Below are positions 11,851-23,967 of a stretch of 64,000 nt of DNA, piece by piece. Every line of letters begins with the position of its first letter. Positions within the stretch are counted from its first letter, which is position 1. The notes under the pieces are model-generated. The model searched no databases. It was given only the letters and a program-made list of their open reading frames with translations, and was not told the origin of the DNA. This stretch comes from Talinum fruticosum. Taxonomy: Eukaryota; Streptophyta; Magnoliopsida; Caryophyllales; Talinaceae. The DNA is taken from the NCBI GenBank assembly GCA_021018815.1, contig JAITYX010000053.1, positions 1,612,001 through 1,676,000 on the forward strand. The letters are read 5' to 3'. Position numbers and translations under genes: made by a program.

Positions 11851-13627
11851 AGATGTTGCTGATGGAGAACATGTCTACATGGGAAATTCAACAACTACTC
11901 GGAGTGTTGGGTAAAGGGAAAGTTCTTCTCAATTTCACTTCTAGAAAAAGTTATGCTTGACTAATGTGCTATATGTCCCTTCCCTTCGTAGAAACTTAGT
12001 TTCGGTGGTCTTCTTAATCTTGCTGGCATTAAAGTTGTTTTTGATGGAGGGGTGGCTATCATCTCTCGAAATGGAGACTTTGTTGGAAAAGGATATCTTA
12101 ATCGGGGGTCAAAAGGGGTTTATTTGTTCTGAATATTGCCTCCGAAATTAATGGAAAGGCTTCTAGTTCCGCTTATATTGCTTGAGTCTGTTGATTTATG
12201 GCATGGTAGACTTGGACATGTTAATTTTGCTTCCTTAAAAAGACTTCGTAATATGCATTTAATTCCTTACGTTAATACTTGAAATCATATCGAAATGTCA
12301 TGTATGTGTTGAAGCAAAATATGCTAAGAAACCATTTAAGCTCGTGACTATTAGACAAACTAAACTACTAGAATTAGACTTCAAGAACACTGTTAGCAAA
12401 GGTGGAAAAAGATACTATATAACCTTTGTAGATGACTACTCTAAATTCACTAGAGTGTACCTCCTTAAATCTAAATATGAGGCTAAAGAAATGTTCTTGA
12501 GATATAAAGCGGAAGTAAAAACCCAACTAGATAAAAAGATCAAGAGGTTTAGATCCGATAGAGGTGGTGAATATGGAACCAATACCCTTGCTTCTTTCTG
12601 TGCAAAAAAATGGAATAATTCATGATGATAGTGTCCCCTATGCTCCCTAACAGAATGGAATAGCTGAAAGGAAAAACATAACACTTAAAGAAATGATGAA
12701 TGCTATGCTTTTAAGTTCGGGCCTTTCATATAATATGCGGGGAAGCTGTTTTAACTGCTTGCTATATTCTAAATAGAGTTCCTCATAAAAAGTTAGACTA
12801 AACCCCATATGAATTGTTGAAAGGTATGCTCTAAATTTGAGTTTTCTTAAAGTATGGGGATGTTTGGCTAAGGTTCCTTTACCTGACTTCAAGAGACCTA
12901 ATATTGGCTCTAAGACCTTTGATTCCGTGTTTATTGGTTATGCTCAAAATAGTGTTGCATATAGATTCATGTCATTACTTGATCATACCATTTCTGAATC
13001 TAGAGATGTTGTATTCTTTGAGCATGTGTTTCCTTTAAAGAAAAATGTGACCAATGTTATGCATGAAAATGTTAGATTGCCTGTCACTAGTTTAGTCACT
13101 AATAACCAAGTTAATGTGCCTAGAAGGAGTAAAAGACGCAGAGTCGAACTTAACTGTGGTCCTGATTTTATTACTTCCTTTCTAGTTGAGAATTTAGATG
13201 GTGATGCCATAACTAATGAACTAGTGTCAATCTATCTTATTAAGGAAGATCCTAAAACTTATCAAGAGGCTATGAGGTCTATAGATGTCGGTTTCGGAAA
13301 GAAGCCATTAAAAGTGAATTAGATTCTATAGAGTCTAATAAAACATAGGAGTTAGTAGACTTACCCAAGGGTTGTAAGCCTATCAGTAGTAAGTGGATCT
13401 TCAAAAGAAATTAAGTCCCGGTGGTTCTATAGACAAGTATAAGGCAAGGTTGGTAATTAGAGGGTTTAATCAAAAGAAGGGAATTGATTTCTTTTATAGC
13501 TATTCACCGGTGACCAAAATTGCCACCATCGGAACCTTAATCACCTTAGCTGCTATTAACAATCTAGTTATGCATCAAATGGATGTTAAGACTGCATTTC
13601 TAAATGGTGATTTAGAAGAAGAGATTT
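11770..13627 (+). pseudogene. copia protease, integrase and start of reverse transcriptase, broken
   Basis: The protease site at about 11790-11820 reads PDSRASRHF where the family has an aspartate followed by Ser/Thr-Gly, so the active site is altered. The GAG-pre-integrase motif DLWHGRLGHVNF is at about 12195. The integrase core is at 12344-12625 (VDDYSKFTRVYLL, RSDRGGEYG), and its C-terminal part is at 12837-13320. Reverse transcriptase begins near 13400 (KYKARLVIRGFNQ) and stops at MDVKTAFLNGDLEEEI, where the CACTA element interrupts it at 13628. Frameshifts are frequent. Confidence 0.88.
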
Positions 13628-13639
13628 CACTACCAAAAA

Positions 13640-13870
13640 TCATCAAATTTCCCATCTGTAATTTTCCACTGAAAAATCATAGTAGCAAATTTTTCACTGT
13701 TTTTCCACTACTTGATTTTTTTCACTGATTTCCCACCGTTATATTTTCAATGAAAAATTTTCCACTGAAAAATCATAGTAGGAAATTTTTCACTGTTTTT
13801 CCAATACTTGATTTTTTCATCGATTTCCCACCGTTATATTTTCAATGAAAAATTTCCCACTAAATTCCCT
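13640..13870. repeat. Subterminal direct repeat, period about 96 bp
   Basis: TTTTCCACTGAAAAATCATA recurs at 13662 and 13758, followed each time by TTTTTCACTGTTTTTCCA and TTTCCCACCGTTATATTTTC. Related motifs (TTTTCCACT, GTGGGAAAT) fill 17790-18150 at the other end. This is the subterminal region of the nested CACTA element. Confidence 0.8.
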
Positions 13871-14244
13871 CCGATTTTCCACCACCAAATATTTTCACAA
13901 TTTTAAATTTTATTTAAAATTTATTTCCCACTAATTTCCCACTAACATTTATTTATTTAAATTTCCCTTTTTTTTATTCTGATAGCAGCTCTTTCCCCCA
14001 AAATATTTTACTAGTAAATTCAATTTTTCAATTCCCACCAAATAAAAATTTTGGTGAAAATATCTTTAAAAAAAAACTATAACCAAAGTGAAATTAGCTT
14101 ATACAGGCGTGTATACTGCTAGCTAGGTGGGAAATAATTAAGCCAAATGTGTTTACTCTCTCTCCTCTCACACCCTCTCTCACGCCTCTCTCTCCTTCGC
14201 ACCCCCAGGCCCGAACCCTAGCTCACACCTGGATCCAAGCATCT

Positions 14245-14690
14245 GACCTCTTCGCAACCCCGCCGCCGTCTCCGGGAATTCATTGCCGCCGTCACTCCGG
14301 TGGCCAACGATCGACGGCTCTCGAAGACTCGGAGACTTACGCTAGCCGCTTTTACAAGTGTTTCGATTCCGGGTTTTGGGTTCCACCATCTCGGCAACCC
14401 CACCACTGTCTCCGGGAACCGATCGCCGCCTTCACTCCGGTGGCCGACTATCTATGGCTCTCCGGGTGTCTCCGAGGAAGACTGTGAGACTTACGCTCGC
14501 CGCTTTTACAAGTGTTTCGATTATGGGTTTTGGGTTCCACCGTCTCCGCAACCCCGCCACCGTCTCCAGGAACTCATCGCCGCCGTCACTCCGGTGGCCT
14601 TGTTTTGACGGCTCTCCGGGTGTCGCCGAGGAAGACTCGGAGACTTACGCATACGAAGTGCGGCATCTTCGACTCTGGATTTCCAGTGAT
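14245..14690 (+). repeat. 154-bp tandem repeat in a GC-rich leader, about 2.8 copies
   Basis: GAGACTTAC occurs at 14332, 14486 and 14640, 154 bp apart, each preceded by CGCCGTCACTCCGGTGGCC and a GGCTCTC block. Since 154 is not a multiple of three, a translation would read each copy in a different frame. I treat it as leader or untranslated sequence and not as a repeat protein. Confidence 0.85.
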
Positions 14691-15599
14691 TATGGACTAC
14701 GAGCCATATGACAGCGAGTGGTGAGTGCATTTCCATTGAAATGTTCATACTTAATGAATGGGATTTTCGAATTTTTCTTCTTTTTTGCCTTAGTTCTAAT
14801 GGAAGTATCTTTCCTGTTGTTCTTTATATTCCGCCCTTTGGTAGATTTGGGTTTTTGGGTTTTTAGCCTTGAGATTGTGAATCTTTCCTGAATTGCAAGA
14901 TGAATGTGGGATATATGGTTTACACTCTTGACTTGTGGGCAATGATCTATGGTTACTGTATACATATGGTTAACAAGAAATGCTTGTTTCTCAATCTCTC
15001 CATGAGTGATTTTCGGGTCAACTGAAAGATGCTAGAACAGATTTTCTTGATGATTCAATAGGTTTTGGATTTGCTACTGGGAGCTACTAAATGGGCAGCA
15101 TTAATGCAGCCCTAATATACTCGTATATCTAAAAGTTGTTGCTCTTTAAATTTTTGGAGGATTTAGTTTTAGGAGTGCATATTAATCCTCATACTACTAG
15201 GAGGGATATTGTATGTGCTACTTCAGTATTTAGAAAACTTGTGGTTGAGCTAATAAGTTAAAGGGAATGAGCTTTCTTTGGGAGATCACATCCGTTGTAG
15301 TTAAGTTCTGTGATTTTTGGTTGTTTGTTCTCTTATGTTCTTTGCTCCTTGGGTTATGGTTAAGAAGAAAAAAATGATGAGGGATTTTTAGTTTGTTAGA
15401 GTTGTTGAAAACTATCCTCTTGGTTTGAGCATAAAGGCGGTTTTAGTGTTTCATTGGTGTGTTTGATAAGAGTGCCTTAGTGGGCCACTATGTTGACAGA
15501 GAATTTCGTTATGTAGGGAAGTTGGAAAGTGAAGCTAGCATAGTGCTGTTACATTCCGATACTTCCAGTTCCTTGCCAAGGTTTTCAATCTGTCTCTCG

Positions 15600-16215
15600 A
15601 GCTTCTTCAAATCCAGTAGCTCTGTTCACTGATTAAAATATCCTTCTTTTGGTTTATTTCTTGCAACTCTCTTAGATGGGTCTCCATGAGCCTCAATGTG
15701 TCAACATGACTGGAGTTTAGCTCGGACAATCTATCAACAATAACAAATGCTGCTGTTGGACATGCAGATAAGTTTCTCATTTCATCACGACCAACCCTCA
15801 TCCTCGTTCTCCAACCGTGCTATAACAAATGTTTTTCTGTTCAACTCGATCTTAATTGTGATACCTCTTTCTCTTTTTCATAGCACTCTTGTTGATGTGA
15901 TTCAGTCATGACCATCGCTGCCCTCTCGAGAGACATGAGCATGTTTTCCATGTCATTTATCCTATCATTTGCATCCTTTAAACACGAGTTGAGCTCTTCA
16001 ATTGTTGATTCTTTCTCGGAGATTTGCCTTAATACTCTACCCAGCTGTTTAGATATCCAACCCCTTCGACTGAAATAGGACTTGAAGCAGAATCAAATCG
16101 GTCGAGGCATTTCTAAGTGCATTATGCCCTTCAAGTAGAGTCTCTTCAATCTCACAGACTCATTAGTTCCCGATCTTCTGCCATCAACTTTATCTCCATG
16201 TCTTTTTCCTTTTGG
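15600..16215 (-). pseudogene. Captured fragment of a coiled-coil protein gene
   Basis: On the minus strand, reading from 16200 down, there are short in-frame stretches rich in Glu, Lys, Leu and Ser. Examples are EKDMEIKLMAEDREL, then LRQISEKESTIEELN with NDRINDMENMLMSLE, and finally 15801-15607 (FVIVDRLSELNSSHVDTLR). Heptad-like spacing suggests a long coiled-coil host protein. The stretches are interrupted by stops or frameshifts, and no intron could be proven. I do not recognise the parent gene. The location inside a CACTA element with intact ends suggests gene capture. Confidence 0.5.
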
Positions 16216-18183
16216 ATTTTATTATTTGTGTTTTGACTTTATCATTTTTAGGGCCCATTCCTTTGGACTTATGTTTTTATTAAAAAATTAACAGTATTTT
16301 ATTAAACTTATTTAGTTGAACTAAATTTATTAAACTTATTGTCATTGTGTTTGTGTTTTGACTTTATAACAGAATATCAATGATTGGAGATAGTCAAGAT
16401 TCTTGTTCTTTATGTAACGCTTCTATGTAATTTGATCATTATTTTGTCATCCTAAATAATCTTTCAAATTTCTCCGTACCAAATGAATATATATGCGCCA
16501 AGATTTGAGTTTCTTAACCCCTCCATGGCTCCCCTTCCCCTCCCCCACCTTCTTTATGCCAAGAACCATTTAGATTGTTTTAAGTTGTAATGCATGATTG
16601 ATTGAACTCCGGCGTGTGGCTGTTGAGTTGTAAACTCCGAGCGTGTGGCTCGTTGAGTTATATTATGATTTTTATGTAGGATTTTAAGGCTTTAAGCCTA
16701 TGGAATAGTCCATATTACAAATGGAATTCTCGCCGAAATTTTTATAAAATTTTCAAACTCCTTTGGGAAACTACCTTTATCACCTTAAGTTAGAATTTAA
16801 AAGCCAAACTTAAAGAGCCTTGAGATAAAAGGGTCAATATTGGTTTGTGTATGTTTTTAGAGTTTTATATTTTCATCTTATATTAAAAGGGTCAATATTG
16901 AACAATCTTGCACATGTTTTTTTAAGTTTACTTGTAGTTGATTCTTTTGCATTATATGTTATGAAAATCATTGCAGGTTTGACATACTGTAAAGTTGGGT
17001 GATCTACCAAGGTCTTAGTTAATCATCAATCAAGCACAGGTAATTTGCATTTTTTTTACATTCTAGTCACTTATATTGATATAACTATGCAAAATCATGA
17101 TTACTATATTAATTATATATTGTGATTGTTATGTGGAAGAATTATTTAATGGCTCTCCTTGGTCTTCAATATGTCGTTTCTTTATAATCAACTCTTATAT
17201 GTCCTATCTTAAAGTTATGAGTTAAGCAAAGCTATTATTTGTTTCTTTATGTACATGGATTTTAATGCAAAATTTACTTATGTTCTCAACTTTTTCATTG
17301 TTTACTTATTATTTTTCTGGTTTTTCCATAATAGTAGAACAAGCTAGAAGGAAGAAACAAACCAAGAAAGTTCACAAATATGTATTCGCTATGAAGACCC
17401 TCCATCCTAGCATTCCGGAACCTAGAGTGGTGCTAGAGTCATCAAATGGTGAAGGTGATCATTTAAATGATGATGATGTAGTTAGGGTATCACTACCTAA
17501 CTTTTGGTTGTATTTCACAACTTTTAGTTCTAACATTAGTGATGTGTATGTATGGTTGTATATTTTGGTATAAGTGTTTGCGGTTAAACTTATGGATGTA
17601 TATGCATGGATGTTAAACATGGTTGGTTGCTTGGCAATATAATTTGTTGATTTTGGGTTATTTTTGTTGTATATGTGGTTACGTACTACTATTATGGAGC
17701 AATCCATTGAATTATTTAATGTTGGACAGGTTGTATACAAATTTTTGGTGCTACTAGCAAGCAGGTTGTATGGTTGAATTATGCCAAGTTTTCCACTGTT
17801 TTGACACTCGAATCTACAAGTGGTTATTTTCCCACCGTATATAACATAGTGGAAAATTTTCCACTGAAACTCTTCAAGTGGAAACTTTCCCACCGTATTC
17901 AAGCAAGTAGGAACTTTTCCACCGTAATAAGTTCAGTGAGAAATTGTCCACCAAATTAAATCTAGTGGAAAAATTTCGTGGGAAGGGAAACAGTGGATAA
18001 ACAAGTGGAAAAAGTTCCCATCGTAAATGAAAACAAGTGGGAAATTGCAATTACCCACCCTACTTTTACTCACTCGTCATTCTCAGTGGCAAAACAAGTG
18101 TAAAATATCATTTTCCCACTCGAATATTTCATTTTTCCCACTGAATTTACAAGTGGAAAATTTGATGATTTTTGGTAGTGTTT

Positions 18184-19344
18184 ATAAGTCTCAACCCGAG
18201 GGTTGTGAGATTCCTGGTCGGGAGCATAAAGTTTGTAAACTAAGGAAATCTCTTTATGGACTTAAGCAAGCTCCCATACAATGGTATGAAAGGTTTGATA
18301 GTACCTTAAAGAAAAATGGATTTACAAGTAAATGCATCTAATTCCTATGTCTATTCAAAATCCTTTAAATTAGATGGCATGATTATATGCTTATATGTGG
18401 ATGACATGCTAATTTTTGGTACTTGCTTGCCTGTTGTTGATGAGACTAAGAAAATGTTATCCTCTCATTTCAAAATGAAGGACTTAGGAGAAGTTGACGT
18501 GATTCTAGAGGTCAAAGTCACAAAAACCAATAGTGGGTTTTCTCTCTGTCAGTCTCACTACATTGAAAAACTTTTAAAGAAGTTTAACTACTTTGAGGTA
18601 GTACTGTGAGAAATCCCTATGACCCTAGCATACATCTTAAAAAGAACAAAGGACCTAGCGTGTCTCAAACTGAGTATGCTAAAATTATAGGAAGTGTCAT
18701 GTATCTCATGAACTACACTCGTTCGACATTGCTTATGCGGTTAGTAGATCGAGTCGATACACTCATAACCCTAGTCAAGAACACTGGGATGCACTTTTTC
18801 GCTTACTGAAATACTTGAAAGGTACTATTGATTGGTGTTTGCACTTTAACAAGTTTCTTGCTATGTTAGAAGGATTTTGTGATGCAAACTGGGTATCCGA
18901 TAACGATGAAGTAAGCTCTACTAGTGGTTATGTGTTTGTTTTATGTGGAGGAGCTATTTTGTGGAAGTCGCAAAAGCAGGACTTGTATAGCTCACTCTAC
19001 TATGGAATTTGAATTTATTGCTCTTGAGTTGGCGGGTCAAGAAGCGAGAATGATTAAAGAGCCTATTGGCGAGACATGCCAATGTGGGAAAGGAAAGATA
19101 CACCGGTTTCTCGCATTGTGACTCGCGATCGACAATCGGCATTGCACATAATAGTGTCTACAACGGAAAGAAGAGACATATCCGTATTAGACATGGTGCA
19201 ATAAAACAATTGCTGAAACATGGTGTTATTTCCCTAGAGTTTCTGAGATCCGAAAGAAACATTTCGGACCCACTTACTAAAGGACTAACGAGACGAGTGG
19301 TACTCGAAACGTCGAGGCGGATGGGACTTAGGCCCATGGATTGA
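18184..19344 (+). pseudogene. copia reverse transcriptase 3' part and RNase H, broken
   Basis: Right after the CACTA insertion the copia reading resumes with LRKSLYGLKQAPIQWYERFD (18237-18297). The catalytic YVDDM lies in 18316-18609, and then RNase H blocks: [20 protein letters not shown] (about 18870-18935), a THSTM-like site near 18990, and ISDPLTKGL (about 19262-19290). It ends RPMD and a stop at 19344. Frame changes near 18310, 18605, 18730 and 18990 show it is dead. Confidence 0.88.
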
Positions 19345-19942
19345 AGCAGTATGGTGGATACCCTTTTAGTGGTCAAACGAAGCCATACTAAGACTTCAAA
19401 ATACGCTACATTCCTATCCTTATGACGTGTTGGTAGTGTTTATAAAAGGATGAGCTATTTATGCTCTTAATGAATCCATAGCCTACTAAGGTGGTGCTAT
19501 TGAGAAGCACTTGATGGATTCACCACTAATTGATCTGTGAGGTTGAGCAATATTGTGCTCTTAATAGTTCCATATCCATTATATGGTGGTCTATATTGAG
19601 ATAGACTTGATGGAACTACCTACGTAAGTGTGAAGGTCTGGCCACCTTCTATGAGAAACTTGGGATGTTTCTCCAGAGCACTTATGAGACCCGAGGTATG
19701 CGCATGGCCTTTATAGAGCAAATTTTTCTATCGCGGAGTATGCAAAAATTTGAAGGTTGATATGTGTTGTGGGGGCCTCGTCTAAGGTACATCAAGTTCA
19801 AGATTAGTTCACTTGATTAGAATTAGATGTTGCCTCATTTCACTATATGTCAATTCAATCGAAAGACATTGACATTTAAGTATTTACCCTGCTATGCCCA
19901 AAAATATCTTTTTCTTCTGTTGCATGCCATTGTGTGGTGGAT
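19345..19942 (+). other. Non-coding region of the copia element between RNase H and 3' LTR
   Basis: No coding sequence is seen. Two similar blocks of about 75-80 bp follow each other at about 19455-19540 and 19550-19625. Each opens GTGCTCTTAATR or ATGCTCTTAATG, names GAATCCAT or AGTTCCAT, and closes with the matching GATGGATTC or GATGGAACT, so each could fold back on itself. TGTGTGGTGGAT just before the LTR at 19943 takes the polypurine-tract position. Confidence 0.6.
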
Positions 19943-20628
19943 TGTTAGAAAATGGCATGAACCTTTCTTCTTCTATTGTCCCACATTGAAGTTTTGTAGA
20001 AAGTTTCTTGAGTTTATATACTTCCCTCTCTTTGTTACTATTTGAAAGTTAACACCGTGGTTCGGTTGAGAAGGGTTTGGACCACCACCACACGCGCGCG
20101 CCACCTGCCCGCTCGGTCCGGTTCAGGAGCGGCGCGGCGTGGGCCGTGGGCCGTGGGCTGTGGGCCTACAGTATATATCTTTTTGGAGAAAATTTCAGGT
20201 GAGTTTCGTTGAGTCATTCCTTGCCGTTATATTATGACTGTTAGTGGAGATATTCCTGCCTTGATTTTCGAGTCGTGGAGAGATAAGTGCAGAATTTTCT
20301 CCACTTCTTCCTTGATCCTCCCCACGTTTTTGCTCCCAACAATCACATTTCCTCTTATAAATTCGAGCTCTTCCGCTCATTTTACACACACTTCATCTTC
20401 TTCCTCCCTTCTCTACTGCTTCTACATTACGGGCATAGTTTTCTACGAAGTCCATTATCTTCACTTTCGAGTGCACGTGAATGAAGCCGTGTGGAAACCT
20501 TGGGAGCAACCGGCTATTACGATTGCACCGTGTCGGGCCGTATTTGCTTTCAGGTCGGTGGTCATACCACGACACAGCATTCTTCCCTTCCTCTCTTCTT
20601 GCCATTGATAGCTTCTTTTCTTCCAACA
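19943..20628 (+). repeat. 3' LTR of the Ty1-copia element
   Basis: The LTR is 686 bp, same ends as the left LTR, with TATAAAT at 20356-20362. It is longer than the left LTR mainly by GC-rich insertions near 20110-20170 (repeats of GTGGGCC). It is followed by the target duplication TAGGG. Confidence 0.92.
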
Positions 20629-20633
20629 TAGGG

Positions 20634-22158
20634 AAAAATCTTATGATTCTCTAAACCCCTCCCCACAACTTTAGAAAAAAATAAGGAGTAAAAGAACAAT
20701 GAAGATCATCAATCTTAGAATTTCAAACAAAATTGAACTCCTTCAAAAGCAAGAGTGATGAAATCCAAACCGCCTTTAGAACGCAAGCTATAGGCACAAC
20801 TATAAGTAAATTAGTAAAAACAATGAAGTTTAATGTTCATCCAACACTCCAATGAATTCAAAACTAGAAAATCCTAGACAAAAAGAAACTCAGTTTTCGA
20901 AAACATGTTTTGAACACAGGTTGGCAAATTTATGGCAATAAAAAATTTCACCAATAAATGAATAAGAAACCCTAATTAATCAGCCAAAGGCTACAAATCA
21001 GTAAATTAGCATAGTCAAATCTAACCTAAAACCCAAAGGAAAAGAGTTTGATGGCATCAAAAGCAAGTTTCTTGGCATCGTTAGCAATGCCCTACAGGTT
21101 GTAACTAATCTAACCACTAGGGATTCAACATCCACGTGAAATCAGTAGTGATGAATCAACACCAAATACGCACAATTAAATGCTGAAAATTAAAATGTGG
21201 TCTAAACTAAACAAAACCCAAGATTTATTTATTTCGAGGAGGGGAAAGAAAAGCTTCTCGTCAAGAATATGCTGACCTGGTCGTTTGTATGTTTGCCTGA
21301 GAGTGCAGAGTATGTGCAATACACTAAACTTAAGTATAGTTAATTAAGAATTAATAAATTAAGATTATGTTAAGATGATTAATGAGCCGTGATAACTACT
21401 TCATTCACTTGTTTTGATTTAACAATAGACAAGACAAATGAAATAAGATTTTGAATTATTAAAGCAATTATGTGTTCAAAAGAGAAATTATAAATATGTC
21501 GCTAACTACATTTTCAAGATTTATAAATATGTTTTGCAAAATCAAGAACTCCTTAAGCGACACATTAATGGGTAAGTAAGAAAATAAAAAGAGAAGAATT
21601 TCCAAAAGGAACAATATTTTATTTTATATTCTAATTTTCATGAACTATATTGATTTTTAGTTAAATAGATTAAAGAAAATATTTCTAGTTCTCAAAAGTA
21701 AGACCCTAATGATTTTCTTCAATTTCACACGAGGCAAAGTACAGGGAGAAAAGGGGTTATTTTCTTATAGTTATTTTTAAGAATTAAGAAATTGATGAAA
21801 TGAAAGATTGCAAGAACTCATGGATTTGTTTTTTTTTTTTTTTTTGCTCAAAGAAACATTTTGAGGAGTATTTTAATTTAGAGATATATTCTACAAAGAT
21901 CAAAGATGAAGGGCATTATAGATATAGAGAAAAAGAATGACAGAAAAATGATAATTGCATATTTGAAGGGAAAATAAAACCATGGGCAAGGTTAAGTCAA
22001 GGATTAGATAAAAACAACTTGAAAAAAATAGGGAATGATGATTGGAGGTTAGGGAGAGGAAGACATGATGGTTTGGCTATTAATAGGAAGCAAGCATACA
22101 TTGTTTGACCCTATCCCTCTCTCCAGTGGTTGGATCCTTTCATCAAGTTAAGCGTTTG
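20634..22158. other. AT-rich intergenic DNA, nothing assigned
   Basis: There is no convincing coding region, RNA gene or element. A poly(T) run lies near 21831-21845. A short minus-strand reading ending near 21026 was looked at and not accepted (see rejected list). Confidence 0.5.
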
Positions 22159-22171
22159 AGTTAGCTTTAAG

Positions 22172-22421
22172 TTTTTTTTTTTTTTTTCCATGGTGAGGGT
22201 GGGTCATCCCAATGGGTCCCTATCTTAAGGGTAAACCTAATTGGACTTAAGGGCTTAGGGGATAGGGTAAAGATACTAAGCGCAAGCTTAAAATGTAAGT
22301 ACACAACACATCCTAACTTCTTGCACACCTAGTAAGGAAATTATCTCCACCAAGTTTCGAACCCTCGGTGGAGAGAATGGAAGTATGGAGTGCTTACCAC
22401 TAGAGTAACACTCACTTGGTA
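22172..22421 (-). mobile_element. tRNA-derived SINE
   Basis: Read on the minus strand, the head at 22421 has an A-box-like TTACTCTAGTGGTAAGCACT and a B-box-like GAGGGTTCGAAAC, the internal Pol III promoter of a tRNA-type SINE. The tail is an A run, seen as T's at 22172-22188. It is flanked by an imperfect target duplication: AGTTAGCTTTAAG (22159-22171) and AGTTAGCTTAAG (22422-22433), differing by one base. Length is about 250 bp, normal for a plant SINE. The family was not determined. Confidence 0.82.
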
Positions 22422-22433
22422 AGTTAGCTTAAG

Positions 22434-23965
22434 TTATTAATATGAGAAGTTAGTCTTTAGGTTTTGTTTTGAGCATACAATTTGAGATGTGAACCTGGTG
22501 TTGCGAATATTGAATGATCAAGCCATTTACATGTGAATATTATATGTTGAACATGAAAGTCTAAGAAGAGTTGTATTGATCGTCTTGATTATGGAGTCTT
22601 GATGGATTAATTCAAAATTTAAATCAAGTTTGAATTTGCACTTGGAATATGGTTTATATTTGACTATTTTATAAACTTGCATGTGTACGGGATATGATTT
22701 TAATTATGCACAGGAAAGTGGATTAATTGAAATTTATGGTGGATGACATATAAGTAGAAGTTATAACAAAAAATGAATATCTTAGTTCTAATTTATATGT
22801 TTTGAAGTAGCAACAAGATGTTATTTGTAACGAGTGACTTTGTTGGTTAGGTTAATTGAGTCACATCATGTCTGAAATGGGTTGGATTGGTAATGAGTTT
22901 GAATACAATACAAAATAGTTGATTACGGTCAAATACATACTTGTGGATCTAATAAGTATATATGTTAGAATGGAAATTTTATGGCTAGAATCTTTAGTAT
23001 TTTCTTATTTATTACCTTGTGTCTACTATTTAGACAGAATCCACGTCACTATTTTTGCTAAGAAAGTGAAATTTCGGTCTTATTATTTATTGAGTACTCA
23101 TAGAAAGGAAAAAGTGGAAATTATCTCTTTTTCGACTAAATAAAAGTGAAATAGAAAAATATTGAAGTATCTTTATTTCTTGATCCAGTGCAAAATTAAA
23201 AAATATATTAGGCATTTTTCTATTGGTGGGAAGGAAAAAACTAACTATAGCGAGACGGAAAATAAACATATAAGATAAAGAAAGAATCTTTAAAGATATT
23301 TATTTTCTAATTTCATGAACAAGATAAAGAATAAACTAATTGGATGCTGATATTTTAAGAACTTAGAATTTATAAAGAATATTGGTTATGATGGAGAAGC
23401 ACCAAGCAATGGGCATGCAGAATTATCGGAGGATGGTGAGTCATTTAGGTCAGGTTTTATAAGGAGAAACGTTAATGGGCACCAGGGTTGTGTAGGGAGG
23501 AAAGGTGAGAGAAGAGGAGCATTTTTATAGTTTTAGTTTGTTTGATAATAGGGTGAAAGGTAAAAATCATCCAAAAGTTTAGGGATAGAAAAAATATTTA
23601 TCAAAACCTCAAGCTAGATAAATGAAAATTTTTAATTTTTAACTTTTCAAAAATTTTGGAGTTTTGAATAATCGATATTTTTAAAAATAGTCAAAGATGT
23701 CGGCTTATTACCTTGATTCTTTGACCAAAAGCGGACCACCTTGATCACATAAGTTTGAAGAAGTAGTTGAGTTGGAGCATAGAGAGTTTTCAAGCTAAGC
23801 AGATTGAGAATCCCCAAAGTGTTTAATTAAGTTGGGGTCATAAGTATGAATAACCCATTCAAATTCAATTGAATTCTACAAATATAATGCCGTAGACTTC
23901 TAGTCATGGATGTAAAATACCACTCAACCTAGTAAGTGAAGTAAACCCTTATAGTACTGAAGCCA
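22434..23965. other. AT-rich intergenic DNA, nothing assigned
   Basis: Only short chance readings with no recognisable domain are present. No element ends or RNA genes were found by eye. Confidence 0.5.
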
Positions 23966-23967
23966 CC

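Larger units (their letters stand above)
13628..18180. mobile_element. Non-autonomous (Pack-type) CACTA element nested in the copia reverse transcriptase
   Basis: The perfect inverted ends CACTACCAAAAATCATC and GATGATTTTTGGTAGTG lie at 13628 and 18180. The target duplication is TTT (13625-13627, 18181-18183), and the copia reading resumes after 18183. Subterminal zones carry repeated TTTCCCACY and TTTTCCACTG motifs. No transposase domain is visible in its 4.55 kb. Instead it holds a GC-rich leader with a 154-bp tandem repeat (14245-14690) and a minus-strand coiled-coil coding fragment (15600-16215). There is also a plus-strand exon-like stretch, 17330-17573 (KKVHKYVFAMKTLHPSIPEP), of unknown origin. 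I see nothing identifiable in 14750-15600 or 16215-17300. The perfect ends suggest a recent insertion compared with its host element. Confidence 0.9.
10099..20628 (+). mobile_element. Ty1-copia LTR retrotransposon, decayed and interrupted
   Basis: Two LTRs (10099-10760 and 19943-20628) begin TGTTAGAAAATGG and end CAACA. The element is flanked by the 5-bp target duplication TAGGG (10094-10098 and 20629-20633). Between them, in plus orientation, lie remnants of Gag, protease, integrase, reverse transcriptase and RNase H in the copia order. All are damaged by stops and frameshifts. A CACTA element of 4553 bp is inserted in the reverse transcriptase. Without that insert the element is about 6.0 kb. 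No clear tRNA-iMet primer site follows the left LTR. Confidence 0.93.

Noticed and set aside
21013..21095. Minus-strand reading GIANDAKKLAFDAIKLFSFGF after a CTGTAG acceptor-like site
   Set aside because: It looks like a final exon, but no upstream exons, matching protein family or poly(A) context could be found; too short to support.
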